NCBI GenBank assembly: GCA_004794655.1
Contig: SMMW01000622.1
Coordinates: 7,191,501-7,255,500, forward strand
Length of the DNA stretch: 64,000 bases
DNA from: Marisa cornuarietis
Taxonomy: Eukaryota; Mollusca; Gastropoda; Architaenioglossa; Ampullariidae
Reading direction: 5' to 3'
The first letter of the stretch is position 1; each line of letters begins with the position of its first letter. Positions 38,201-48,080 of the stretch are shown here, in pieces. The position numbers and the translations under genes were made by a program. The notes beneath the pieces were generated by a model. It was not told the DNA's origin. It ran no database searches and saw nothing but the letters and a program-made list of their open reading frames with translations.

Positions 38201-39702
38201 CATCATCTTATTTTGAATTTGTATTTTGACATTTTTACATATGGTGTCTACTCTGCAGTTGAGAAATGATGTAAATGAACAGGTCAAAGAGAAAGGTCAA
38301 GGGTGCTCACGCACGTGGGGCGACGGGTGACCGTGTGCTCGCTATTTTTCTTGCATACATGATTATCCTTGATGTAAGTTATATATATATATATGATATG
38401 ATTGTTACTGCCCACTTCTTTTTTCATTTTTTTCACTGTTGAACAAGAGCATATTCAGAATATTCCCATATTCGAATTGCCCACTGGAACAAATAAAGTT
38501 GGTCATTGTAAATCCAAATTATTACTACTGTATGCAGAGGTGTTACTGTTTGGGAATTTACTTAGTGCATCTTACTATAGTGGTGCACCAACAGCACTGT
38601 CGTTAGTTAATAATAATGTGGATTTCATATACCAAAATACAAACTCAAAATAAAAAGCTTATCTTCAAACGGTGATAGGTGAACTCATCACAAGACCATT
38701 TCGTCACTACCATTTCGGCCCACACCAAAAGTCAATTCATCACACGCATGTCCATTTCGTCCCACATATAGTCCATTTCATCACAAAACAGAAAAGTCAA
38801 ATCGTCACGGCATGTATGGCTCTTTTAATATTTGACGTTAATAGCTACTTGTTACATTGGTGCTCGATCCGCCTTTTGGGCTTGTGATGATTTGACTTTT
38901 GTGTCACAATTTGGCTTTAAGTGTTGGGATGATGTGGTCTTACTTGGGACAATATGGACATAGCTGGGACAATTTCACTCAGGCTGTTGGGCGATAGTCT
39001 TGGGGTGAAATGACCGGCCACGATCAGAATACCAGGATGTACTAAATAATACCAAAGTAACTTACTGGACATCATTCTGCCGGACAGCATCCACAATTTG
39101 TAACATGGAATCCCAGTCTGGTTCAAGTAACAAGTGGCTGGTTGCCTTCTCTGTAAAAAAAAAAAAAAGGGGGGGGTGGACTTGTTTGACAAATTAAGTA
39201 GAATATGTCTGAAAATACATATCTAAAGGAACTGGCTTGCAAACGTATAAATATGTACTTTTTAAACGTCAAAATTTCGCGAACATTTTTACAATGGATC
39301 ATCCCCTGTACGTCTTACACTGCTTTCAAATATTTCTACACTTACTCATAAAAAGTTATTAACTGCTCTTTTAATGAAAAATTAAATTACAATATTCACT
39401 GTATTTCACTTTTAAAAACATTTATAAGCAATTTGTTAACACCACAGGCCTACATTTTTTGCGTTTCAGTTGTAACTCGCCAGAAACACGAGATTAATTA
39501 CAGCCATAAATATGAAGGAACAACAAAAAAAAGTAACGAAAATGTGTTAAATAGAAACAAAAAAATACAACCTAATTTATAAGTTTCCACTGATGATAAT
39601 AAATACGGAAAAAGTGACATACAAATTTCTAAGTACATTTTTTAACGTAATTAACAATATTTACTTACCGAGGCATTTATCAAACACGGAACTACGAAAC
39701 AT
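20237..39702 (-). CDS. HGS: HGS/Hrs, ESCRT-0 subunit, complete, 17 coding exons, about 803 aa
   Basis: Exons in order are 39669-39702, 39066-39150, 37282-37357, 36262-36354, 35968-36088, 30771-30892, 28972-29099, 28536-28602, 25539-25637, 25204-25290, 23950-24114, 23521-23755, 22570-22742, 22150-22281, 21675-21929, 21167-21449 and 20237-20493; all phases join (2412 nt). The VHS domain is residues 1-136 ([40 protein letters not shown]). The FYVE zinc finger is about 158-218 and contains KHHCRNCG for PtdIns3P binding. A ubiquitin-interacting motif [17 protein letters not shown] lies near 250-265. PSAP at 341-344 is the TSG101-binding motif. [13 protein letters not shown] precedes it. A helical coiled coil (about 440-535) contains [13 protein letters not shown] and [18 protein letters not shown]-rich tail ends in the clathrin box LISFD. 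The protein sorts ubiquitinated cargo on early endosomes. It converges with METTL26 and diverges from ARL16. Introns 5, 6 and 8 hold large transposons. Confidence 0.97.
26290..27533 (+). mobile_element. 5'-truncated CR1/L2-like LINE
   Basis: RT remains are [44 protein letters not shown] and [14 protein letters not shown]. The C-terminal signature is [14 protein letters not shown], then [32 protein letters not shown] and LKTHLF, with a stop at 27331. At least two frame breaks occur (near 26555 and 26750). A 3' UTR ends in a run of eight CAT units at about 27509-27533. It is inserted antisense to HGS. Confidence 0.8.
26756..27331 (+). pseudogene. C-terminal ORF piece of the CR1/L2-like LINE
   Basis: An open frame of 191 codons covers the region after the RT palm, including [40 protein letters not shown] and the terminal [12 protein letters not shown]. 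This is the hallmark C terminus of CR1/L2/Crack-type LINEs. The upstream RT motifs lie in other frames. Confidence 0.8.
29694..30577. mobile_element. Element with imperfect long terminal inverted repeats in HGS intron 6
   Basis: The left end (attatccatctcaattccag, then gctcctaattggac) is the inverted counterpart of the right end (gtccaattaggagc, then agctggaactgaggtggc) over about 40 bases. An outer gagcacac/tgctcactgg match extends it. About 880 bp lie between the tips. No transposase is visible. The target duplication could not be settled. Confidence 0.5.
31089..31100 (+). repeat. Left target-site duplication of the I-like LINE
   Basis: ACAGTAAAGACT here is repeated exactly at 35592-35603, directly after the LINE poly(A) tail. 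Together they fix both ends of the insertion. Confidence 0.9.
31624..32859 (+). CDS. LINE ORF part 1: AP-type endonuclease
   Basis: The endonuclease blocks are [69 protein letters not shown] and the catalytic GGSDHKPV. The N-terminal 90 residues are basic and low in conservation. The frame stops at 32857-32859 and the protein continues in the next frame from about 32856, so one base has been lost or gained just before. The enzyme nicks target DNA for reverse transcription. It may itself be intact as a truncated protein. Confidence 0.85.
   Translation: MASLLREGKLGQEKPTPKTDALGQSARNGSATLSAQMMDDNRSNRDDALPVESPRAGRVSGPEPQRDPPQVTGGHPVPRCGVRSRKRRVMAIDQRKTTARTTRPLNILQWNAEGVFNKKLPLTERLHTDNIDVACIQETHLNPNHRFVVRGYQAFRLDREERHKGGILFLVKNNIPVRDFTIDTNQQSEIQGITFLLKKTEINITNLYCPQDKELSLHLINIAEENTIILGDFNSHSTCWGYTATDKRGEEVEDWQIENRLMLLNEPDDPPTYFSRRWLTSTPDLAFATGDLTKKARRDVLSQLGGSDHKPVKISVETDEESQDPKLFPRWNYKKADWEMYASLTDVYTKNKKDRNINRLVKDLNRAILKAAQEAIPRGARRNYRPYWTEKLQNLENIVQKAREEVETTLP
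32856..34310 (+). CDS. LINE ORF part 2: reverse transcriptase
   Basis: RT motifs run in order: [97 protein letters not shown] and the catalytic [11 protein letters not shown] (about 33885-33915), then [13 protein letters not shown]. The frame was probably entered from the endonuclease frame before a shift, so it has no proper start of its own. A second shift near 34175 separates it from the RNase H part. Confidence 0.85.
   Translation: MKAATAKYKKTYLQAARKSWREKTEQLNLDKDGQMLWKLTKTMNDECTRGAPVVIEHNQEIYSGRKAANIFIDKYEDFSNITVPPEQKEQIRLETKNQEEEEEKEVDEVMTKPFSMQELQEALKGKKSPGPDKITNEMLLHLGSRAKSVLLDTFNNSWKSGHVPQIWREAEMVPIHMRGKDRKKVESYRPISLTSCMGKLMERLINTRLKWYMEKNEVFAPQQAGFREHRSTEDQVTYIAQKVEDGFQEKKITLAVWVDMERAFDRVWKDGLRLKLRQCGVAGSMLKWIEEYLHNRQARVHLSGQYSRKKVLRDGVPQGGVLSPTLFLIFINDIVRDLPKNVFGAIYADDLVLWCTEEHITTANYRMQEALKVLEAWTQKWLVAINTQKTTYTIFNLSPKTQRATLKINGHTLPPEDTPTYLGVALDRHLTWKQHLEKSQERPGADEKAHKLNVGSRCEDSEETVHRKSQTGTGVWNGSMGNCS
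34175..35556 (+). CDS. LINE ORF part 3: post-RT linker, RNase H and C-terminal Cys/His motif
   Basis: The frame carries [16 protein letters not shown] and [18 protein letters not shown]. RNase H catalytic blocks follow: VYTDGSATE (first Asp), [11 protein letters not shown] (Glu), [12 protein letters not shown] (second Asp) and [20 protein letters not shown] (His, final Asp). It ends with [14 protein letters not shown] and a CxC-H-C motif. All RNase H catalytic residues seem present. The open frame extends back to 34123, but residues before about 34175 are out of frame with the RT. Confidence 0.85.
36617..36850 (+). mobile_element. tRNA-derived SINE in HGS intron 3
   Basis: The head, gatggCCGAGTGGTTAGAGTG (A box) and actGGTTCAGTTC (B box), is tRNA-like. 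The body reads gacccagctggtgagaatgg, then gctggccccgagaaaagtaa and ggattacctctacc. The middle matches the SINE at 11826. It lies between HGS exons at 36262 and 37282. Confidence 0.75.
37738..37830 (-). repeat. Arm fragment of the fold-back element family
   Basis: ttttgacccaagaccatattgccccacagcc followed by ccccagctacg and atcatcccaact is the reverse complement of the right arm at about 38910-39010, with scattered changes. It sits in the same HGS intron 2. Confidence 0.5.
37870..38102 (-). mobile_element. tRNA-derived SINE, minus strand
   Basis: Read on the minus strand from 38102, ggtggtccactggtgtagcag looks like a tRNA 5' half and tgggttcagatctcg like a B box. A body ending with caagcagccatttttgttcag follows. 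It lies in HGS intron 2, in the same direction as the gene. Confidence 0.6.
38671..39020. mobile_element. Fold-back element with about 140-bp inverted arms
   Basis: The left arm repeats phrases such as ccatttcgtc, gtcaattcatcac and gtcaaatcgtcac. The right arm holds their complements (gatgatttgacttttgtg, gggacaatatggac, gggacaatttcac). Arms are built from short diverged sub-repeats. It ends 46 bp from HGS exon 2. Partial relatives lie at 37738 and 11505. No coding capacity is seen. Confidence 0.6.
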
Positions 39703-40371
39703 TGTGAGGTAAAAGCAGACTACACAAGCTTTACGTACACTCAGAGTAAGCAACTTCGTGAATCACGTATTACTGAATCACTGTGCGGTCAGAATCATAT
39801 GAGCAAATATGGCGTACGAAAGGATGCTTACGTCGCTGAAAAACTGTATAAAATAACTTATTCAGTTTTTCTTTTAATTTTATACATTAATATTTCTAAG
39901 GCAGTTTAAGAAATTATTTAATATACTTAAGATATTACAAATATAAATAAAATATTGACCAACTTAAACATTTAAATGATGTAAGTGAATGTCAATGTAA
40001 ACAGTGATCGCGCAACGCATTATCGATAATATGCCACATGGTTTTCATAGTTCTGCAAGATATATTTCAACTAGGGACAGTGATATGATTATGATGTGTA
40101 TTAGTTTCTGGCTATTTTAGTTTGAAGTGTTGCCTTTGAAGATGCGCTGCATCACGGTGCAATGTTTCTGAGACTTTGTCGCGAATCTCGATCATTTATC
40201 CTACTGATTTTTTATTTAGTCATTCTCATTCTGATTCATTCTTAATAATTACCTACCTTCGAGAGTTAGAATCGGTTGCAGGCATAGTAATGCGCACGGC
40301 ACAAAAGTGTCCTTGAGATCTTGAAGTTTTCTCAATTATGCCTGGATCATTCAACACCTGTTTCAAGAGAC
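39703..40371. promoter_or_regulatory. Shared divergent promoter region of HGS and ARL16
   Basis: Only 669 bp separate the two start codons, which point away from each other. A YY1-like word AAATATGGCG lies near 39806, a motif common in bidirectional housekeeping promoters. No TATA box could be assigned. Transcription starts are unknown. Confidence 0.6.
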
Positions 40372-43300
40372 ATGTGTCTGTTGATAGGCCCATCGGGTGT
40401 TGGAAAAACTTTGCTGCTTAAAACACTGCAGACAGGAAACTGTATCTAAACCGAAAAATTTCTTTTTTAACACAGTAGCAACTTTTGTACATGACTATAC
40501 ATGCACACAGTAGATTTTTTGGCAACGTTCTTAAGTTTCTTAATATAATAAAGTAACAATATCCATTTTCATTAAAACTTGAAATATTCCAGTTCAAATT
40601 ATTGAGCAGGTCAATGAGTATAAAATGATTTTAATCCTTACGACTTCTCAGTCTTAAATATACTATACCTTCACTTCACAAAGAACTAAAAGCAGAATAT
40701 AACAAATGCACTGTGACAGTGACACTGCCTTAACTAAGAGAAGATAGTGGTTCCAAGAGTTTCACTGACAGCTTGGAAGATGTGCCTTCCACTATTCCAA
40801 CAGTAAGCTTTTACTTAATTTCGCTTGTATTTCATATTTATTATAATTTAACATTTATTATATTAGAGATAAATATGAGATTTATCATCATTTTCACTCA
40901 CTGAACAGCACATAGATGATAAAGTAATGATGATGATAAAAAGTACTGAAGTGTAGGCGCTTGATGTTCACACAGACCTGCAGAAAATTTCTGCATAAAT
41001 GTGAAAACATGTGCTCATGTACTGTGTGTTAGGTTACATATCACTCTTTCTTAATACAGTTTTTCTTTGTAGTCATATTTGAGGCATTCCATGTAATAAT
41101 AATAAAAAAACATGTGACTTGTATAGTTCATGCTTATGAAGGAGCATGCTCTCAACGCTTAAGAAGTAGGAGCTATTGACAGCTATGTTGTTGGGTGTAA
41201 GGAGTAATGCTTGTGGAACAGATGTGCTTTTAGTGCACGTTTCAAGGATTTAATGGTGGGTAGATGGCAGAAATGGAAAGGAACAGAGTCCCACTGTTTG
41301 CAGCACTGTAACTAAACATCTGGTGACGCTATGTGGTTGTTCTGGTGACAGGGATAGAGAACGTAGTCATCAATGAGCGGAGTAGTCTGACAAAGAAGGG
41401 AGGGGAAGAGAAGCTCAGAGAAATAGTCAGAAGCCTGCAACAACAATAACAAAAGCAAGAATAATTTTTTGTTTTTTTTATCTTAATAGGTCATTTTTTC
41501 CTCTGTTACAAAGTGCCACATTACAAACTTTTGCTTACTTTAGTCTTACAATACACTGACACACATTTCAGAACTACATTATTAAACTTAAAAAAAAAAA
41601 GATGATTATTAGCATTGTATCTCAAGAATGGAAGGGGTTAGTTGCCAAAAATTGTGGAATAGTATCCTGTACTGAGCTTTACTCAAACATTAAGAAGATA
41701 TTTTGCACTCCACTAGTTCCTTTAAGATTAAGCAGTATTTTGTCATTTTATGTTTTCATCTTCCAATGGTGATAGTAGACCTCTTTGAACTTAAGTGCTC
41801 TAATATTTTGTGTGTGAGAGAGAGAGTACCTCCAGTTCACTGAAGCTAGGTATCACATTACTATTTATCATAGTTATCATCAACAATAAAAGCAGGGCAA
41901 TGAGTAGTGCATGTGAACATATTTGATGTAAATAACAGATCTCTATTGATGAAACTGAATTGTCAGGGCAGGGATTTTTTTCTGTATGTCCTTTTTCTAG
42001 AAGAACCAGAGTACGTTAACAAACAGAAAGCACAACTAATCTTTTTCTGAGGGTGGGTGTGATTTTATATAATTTCAAGGGATTTTACACATTTGTGACA
42101 CAGCTGCATGGAAGTAATAAGGATTGGATAAAAGTATGCAAACAAGGAGAATTAAACTCATTGAATGATACTGCTTGCTTTTTCTTTGTTTTTGTTTTTT
42201 AAGCAGTTCTTATTTTTCAGACTGGGACAAACCTTGTCAGTATTACAGTCCATAAAAAGCAAGAGGTGACAGTAAGAGAGGTTGGAGGATCCATGGGACC
42301 CATTTGGCCTAACTATTATAAAAATGCCAATGCAATAATGGTCAGTAAGTTAAAAACAAAATCTCAAGACGTTGAAAGTTGCTGTTTTATCATCTACTAA
42401 TGTTCCATCTGCTGTTCATACAGTCACTGCATTTTAGCATGTGTCTCTTTTTGGTGGTTATTTCTGTTGTCTTCATGCTGGCATGATGTCTTTCTGCATG
42501 CTCAGTACATGCTGGACCTGTCTAACCGATGTCAAGTGTCTGCAGCCTGCATCCAATTGCTGACTATGTTGATACATCCATGCAACGCTGCCACCCCTAT
42601 ACTGGTGCTGCTGAACAAAAAGTAAAAATTTTGCTTTATCTGCTTTTATAGTCCTTAATACTAGATACAATATCTATGAACCAAATAAAGATCAAAATTG
42701 TACCAGAAAGGCTTGCTTTTGTAGATTAATAGGAAATTTCCTTGACCCCACTTTTTGTTGTGGTCCAGAACACACGAAAATCTGAGCTTGTCAGGTTATC
42801 CAGTTGCAACTTTTGTCTGTACTGGTTGGTCTGTTTATCAATCTAAACATCCATCTTTCTCCGTTTAAGGTAAATTTCAGCTTTGTATGCATTCATATTT
42901 TTTTTTTGTTCTGCATGTGTGCATGTGCTGTCCATTTGTTTGACAAGAAGTTTAAGAAAGTGGTTGTTTTAATGTGAGAGAGAGGCTGAGGGGAAACATC
43001 CTCAAACGTGTATAAAAAAACTGTGTATTCCATTTCAGCACTCCCTTGTGTTTGATAAAAGTATGATATAAAATTTTGTAATGGTGAATAAAAAATGTAT
43101 TTTAAAAATGAATATAAATTTCCCTTTTGAATTATGCCGCAGTCTGTTTGTACATGAAATGCACACAATTCAATATATTTTGAATAAATTGTATATACTT
43201 GTCCACAGATGGCTGCAAGGATCTTTTGACCCTATTTTCTAATTAGTGTTCTTGTGGCTGTTCAAACCATTTGTTTTTATAGTAAGAGTAATGGAAATGC

Positions 43301-43509
43301 AAGGGGATTCTGGTCACTTACGTTGTTGCAGAGATTTATCATCTGTTACAACCAGTACTGAGATAAAATGGCTGCTCCATCTGGAAGAACTGATAAAGCA
43401 AGCTACCCAGAAAATAACCATACTGGAGGTTAGTGCTAAGACCGGACTTGGTTTGGACCAAGTGGCGCGATGGATTCATGATAATCATCGGAAATCTGTG
43501 CAAAGCTGA
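40372..43509 (+). CDS. ARL16: ARL16, divergent Arf-like GTPase, complete, 5 coding exons, about 180 aa
   Basis: Exons are 40372-40441, 40744-40802, 42221-42340, 42506-42621 and 43332-43509 (543 nt; phases 1, 0, 0, 2). MCLLIGPSGVGKTLLLKTLQ holds the P-loop GPSGVGKT (residues 6-13). The G3 region is REVGGSMGPIW (62-72), with no catalytic Gln, as in vertebrate ARL16 (RELGGCMGPIW). The guanine-specifying NKKD is at 120-123; it appears only if the acceptor before 43332 is used, which decided the exon border. ISAKxG-like VSAKTGLGL follows, with the end near residue 180. There is no N-terminal myristoylation glycine. The exon 2 acceptor (aagag|aag context) is the weakest. Vertebrate ARL16 has been tied to cilia and Golgi export. 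A poly(A) signal aataaa lies near 43831. Confidence 0.93.
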
Positions 43510-46500
43510 TTAGTGCTCAGCTAATTATTGCCAGCATTACAAAAAATTTTGTTACTGTTGTAATTTTATTTAAACTATGTTGAATTTTTAGTATGTTATG
43601 AACACTATTTGTATACCATTCATGGTAGTTACATTATACTGATGGTAACATGAAGTAGTATCCTGTTTATGTAGCTTGTATACTTAGTTAAATAGTATCA
43701 ATCTGTCCATTGGATGAAGATGCAGAAGTTAGTCTCATCTAAGTGCATCCTTGATTATTTAAATGTAGATCTGTTCAAAAACACTTCACACCATAGTCAT
43801 TTATAATTGTACTGATCTGGTAAATTGTAAAATAAATGGCTAAAGGCAAGGTAGCAACTATTTTTTAATCAGTAGGCATTGTCTAGGATCGAAAACTATG
43901 AAATCTAAAGTTGAAACATTAGCTACATGTATGTTAGACAGCAAAGAGTGGTTCTTCAAAAAATGTTTGTTAAACATTCTTCTTCTGCACATAATTCAAC
44001 AGATTGATCCAGTTAGGATATCTAATTTAGTTTTGTCTTACTTGTCTGCATCTTGTTTTATTTTCCCTTATGCCTGTCATCTGTGTCCTGCAGAACATAT
44101 TTAGAGAAAGTGGCATGGTTAACTGCTTAAGTAATACCTGCATGTACAGTATTGGTTTACAATAAAATATATTTCAGATGTATTCATCAATATTGTATGA
44201 GATCTATAAGTTTCTGTAGGTAAATGGGAAAAAGCAGTCTTTCTCAAAATCAATAAGATCTATATTTAACATCCTTGAAGTGTAAATACTGTTCGAGACA
44301 AGTGGCTGCAAGTAGATTGCTGCAAGTACCCTTAAAAGGATTGCAGCACTGTAGGTGCCAGTTTTGAAAAAAATATTTTTGTTTGAAGTAAAGTCATGGT
44401 TTCCTGCACTTTCCTCCAATCATGTGAATGTGTAAAGTGGCATCACAAATTTCTTGACAAGTTTAATGCATCTTGCTCTGTTTAAAGTGAGATCTGGATG
44501 TGCACCATCTGTGAGATCTCTGTTGCTAGCTCAAAAAGCTTGCTATCAGCCAGCAAAAGATATGAAAGCACGATGAAAATTGAGAAACCTTTCTCCAGGA
44601 AATATTGAAAATAGCAATAAAAAGAAATATGGCCATGTTTAGTCTGCATTTGAAAAGACTTGGGCAGATTTTCCATATCTTAAAGCCTGGCTTAACCCTT
44701 GTTCCTTGTCTCTAAATTTTTTTCTTGCACTTTTTAATGGGATAATTGAGACAATGATTTTCAATATCATTTGTCAGCAACAAGTTAAAACATGATTTTT
44801 TTTGGGGGGGGGGTAAATCTAGAGGTCCATAATCAGCATGCAAGGGAATTGGTCATAGTCATGTTTCATTATTATAGGTTGTGAAGATAGAGTACTTCTT
44901 GCTCAGGTTTATTCCTCTGGAATGTCTTCTTGAGAGGAAAGAAGGAAAAACTATGTTGTCTTCCTATCTAGCACATTCATGTCAAATTAACAGGTATCTG
45001 CATGCCAAATACACAGAAAGAAAAGACTGACTTCTTAATGATGTTTTTTTCTGTTTGTGGGTGCCTGTTAACAATTTCTTTATATCATTAAATTAATTTA
45101 ATGAAATGTTACATGACAATTTGAGGGCAGTCATGTCAAATTTTAAGGGGTTTTGTACATTTGTGGCTGTCTTATTTTTCACCCTTTTAGGCCATGAGAT
45201 TTTAAGATATTTCAAGCCATTCCTTAAAGGCTTAAATTTTCCTGTATTTCAGTGTTTTCTTACTTCTTGTCATTTTGAAATTTTTTGACTTTTTAATGTA
45301 TTTCATTTCAGTGGTTGCCATTCCTGTTATCTTACTCTCACATCGGATTACCTTTAACAAGTATTTTCAATAAGCATTCTAAGATTTGTGTGTGTGTGTT
45401 TTTGAGTGTGTGTGTATTTGTGTGACGTCCATAAAAATAATTGATCTGTATGTCTTTATACCATTTTATGAATCATCAGATTTAACAAGACCAACACACT
45501 AGGCTGTTTTAGAATGACATTATGAATATAATGTTCCATTTTAGTCGGATGAAATAAAATAAATGTTTGCAAATTATATTTGTAAAAATATTGTGAAAGT
45601 CATTATATTTCAAAATGTAACTTGTTTTTCCCAAATACTTAAAAGAAGTGAGGGAAAAAGAAAAAGGCAAGAAAAGGGTTTTATCATTTTATATATTTAT
45701 ATGACACAAAGCTCAAGCTTTGAGCACTCTCACATACACAACATTTCAATATGCATTCTATGCATGAATGTATTGTCAAGACCTAAGAAGCGAAAGCAAT
45801 TCCACCCTCCACTCCTCTCTGCCACTTTAAAAAATGGTTCCATTTTCTTTAATGAGTATAAAATCACTGATAAGATGATGATGAGAATCATTGCAGTCTT
45901 GGTCTCTTTCTTCATATCTGATGAAGAGCTACTGTAACAATGAAAACAAACTCTGAGCATATGCAAACATTTGACTGCCCAAAAGTACACAAAAAGAAAA
46001 GTTAAAAAAATAATAATAAACTCTAAATATCTGAACATTCAAAGCACCAATTAATTTTACAGAATTAAAAAAATCACAAATATATATACACATAATATAT
46101 ATATATATATGTAAGCATTATCCCTTAAGTATTGTAGCATGGGTGTGCATTAGGGTATTACAAAAATACAACAAATGCAAGGACCTCCATCTCCATCTTT
46201 TTTAAATTTAAAGTGCTGATATGAAGCATTCATGTCCTAATGCCACATAAGTGCTACAACCACTAGACAAATATACAACATGCCTATTCTGAAAGAATAA
46301 AAAGGATGTTATGATACTGCAGAGTGTACTCTTGCACCAAATGTTTCAAAGAATATTGCTTGAAAAAGAGACTTGTTTTACTACAGCTACCCTTTACTCA
46401 TTCTGAAGAAGTTTGTAATGCTCATGAAGACTTTGTGGTTACTATGAGGTTACGCCCAGTAAAAAACAATAAAATACTTGTTAAAGTTAGACACACGCTT

Positions 46501-47686
46501 CCACAAATCTCTGGCTGTATTATACTTAGAGGAACATTTGTTGTGTCTTCCAGACCTTAACCCCTGCCCGGCAGCTTATCAGACTATAACACCAAGTGCA
46601 TCTTGTTTTTGTAAGTAGAAGAATGTAAATGGTATTTTTTCAAAAAAGTCTTGTAAATTCTTTTTTTTCCTTGGGAGTATTCTAAGAATCGGATGATATG
46701 TTGCACAATACATGACAGCATGAAACTTGTAAACTGCAAGATTAGGGACAAATGTGTAGGTCAGTCGGGCAGATGCATACCCCATTGTCTTTCCACATAA
46801 TAATAATAATAATTAAAAAAATCAGTTAAAATTTAATGAACATTACGCTTTGACACTTTTATCAGTTATGTTTGTAGCTGTAACTGCCTCATGAATATCC
46901 AACAACTCAAATCCTAAGAGGTAGCATCTTTTCTCCATATCTTTCTTTTTGAGATGATACCCAGATGAACACTCAATTTCTGTGGCATTTGTCACCATCC
47001 TGTCAATCTTGGTGGTAGTGATAACGAGGAAGATAGTAAATGCTTATTAAATCATCAAATTAATATAATGAAATAATAATTAGTCTCTTCATTAATACTT
47101 GTGAAAAAAAAATTAAGAACACCTTGATGTTTCCCAATCATAAACTGGAAGTTTTCAAGACCTCCGGTTAAAATTATTGGGGATTTACCAACCAGTCAGA
47201 AAAAAGTAGAAACTCTCTTACATGAGTTACACACATTCTAGACATGGAAAACTGGCACTTGCTTATGTATGAATTATAAATATATGAACTGACCACTTTG
47301 AGACAATGTCATAGCATTGTTTTCTCCAATATCTGATACTATTTGGTGTGGTTATAGAAGAAAATTTGTTCTCTTCATTTATAACTTTATCTTGCAGTTT
47401 TTGTTTAAACTAACAAAGCTAATGTTTTACAAATCCTGAAGAAATCCACACCACTAGCCATGTATATTGTGGTTAATGATTAAATGTCCTTAGCTAAGAA
47501 GATGATGAAGGGAAAATATGAGGCACACAGACTTCCCCTATTTCAGTCATCGGTCATTATTTTACCTCTTTTTTGGAAGGGAATGGGTGTGGGGGACCAC
47601 TGGGTGAGCTATTGCTGGTCAAATATGTAGATACTAACTTGCAATGCCAGGCACGACAAAATTGACTGCAAATGCTAACACATACT
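43510..47686. other. ARL16 downstream interval, no gene supported
   Basis: It includes the ARL16 3' UTR with AATAAA near 43831. TG repeats occur near 45390 and TA repeats near 46085. Short open frames (43898-44104, 45563-45937, 46324-46560) show no conserved features. A 65-codon minus-strand frame ending near 46846 is listed among the findings. Confidence 0.4.
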
Positions 47687-47804
47687 CAGGGTTTCCTATC
47701 CATAAAAAAAGGTTTTCATAGCGTCATTTAAACTGTTGGGACTTACTCAGGGTTTCCTATCCATAAAAAAAGGTTTTCATAGCGTCATTTAAACTGTTGG
47801 GACT
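47683..47804 (+). repeat. Perfect 61-bp tandem duplication
   Basis: Unit 1 is 47683-47743 and unit 2 is 47744-47804. Both begin tactcagggtttcctatcc and run through an A7 tract to gttgggact without a visible difference. The unit is the left end of the MITE at 47687-48075. Confidence 0.9.
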
Positions 47805-48075
47805 TAGCCCCACCTCTCACCATAATAAAAAATATTAGTCTTATTAAACATTGGCAGGAAAAGCACACTAATTTATAATTGTTCATATTATCATGACCTT
47901 TATCAGTGTTTTTATGCATTTAATAAAATGTCACTGAAGTCTGATAGCAAATAATCATGAAATACTACCTTTCACATCTGGTTTATTACAAAATCTTAAA
48001 CAATGATACCGACACCAAATCACTTACATTTTCTGACCCTCAGTGAATATTTACTTTATAGGATGGGAAACCCTA
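47687..48075. mobile_element. MITE with cAGGGTTTCC-type ends and ATACT flanks
   Basis: The left end CAGGGTTTCCTATCC pairs with the right end GGATGGGAAACCCTA. ATACT flanks both sides (47682-47686 and 48076-48080). The first 61 bases are duplicated in tandem. hAT-like ends are suggested, but hAT elements make 8-bp duplications and only 5 bp are seen here, so the superfamily is open. Confidence 0.5.
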
Positions 48076-48080
48076 ATACT

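Noticed and set aside
40339..40371. Upstream ATG (M-P-G-S-F) as the ARL16 start
   Set aside because: It is out of frame with the P-loop; ATG at 40372 gives MCLLIGPSGVGKT, the family start.
41150..41440. Possible dispersed repeat in ARL16 intron 2
   Set aside because: The wording feels repeat-like but there is no second copy, border or structure in the window to support it.
43347..43509. ARL16 last exon starting after the accaccag-like acceptor near 43357
   Set aside because: That border would destroy the NKxD motif; the acceptor at 43330-43331 restores NKKD.
47683..47804. Tandem copies considered as a CRISPR-like or satellite array
   Set aside because: Only two units, no spacers, and the unit is the end of a MITE in an animal genome.
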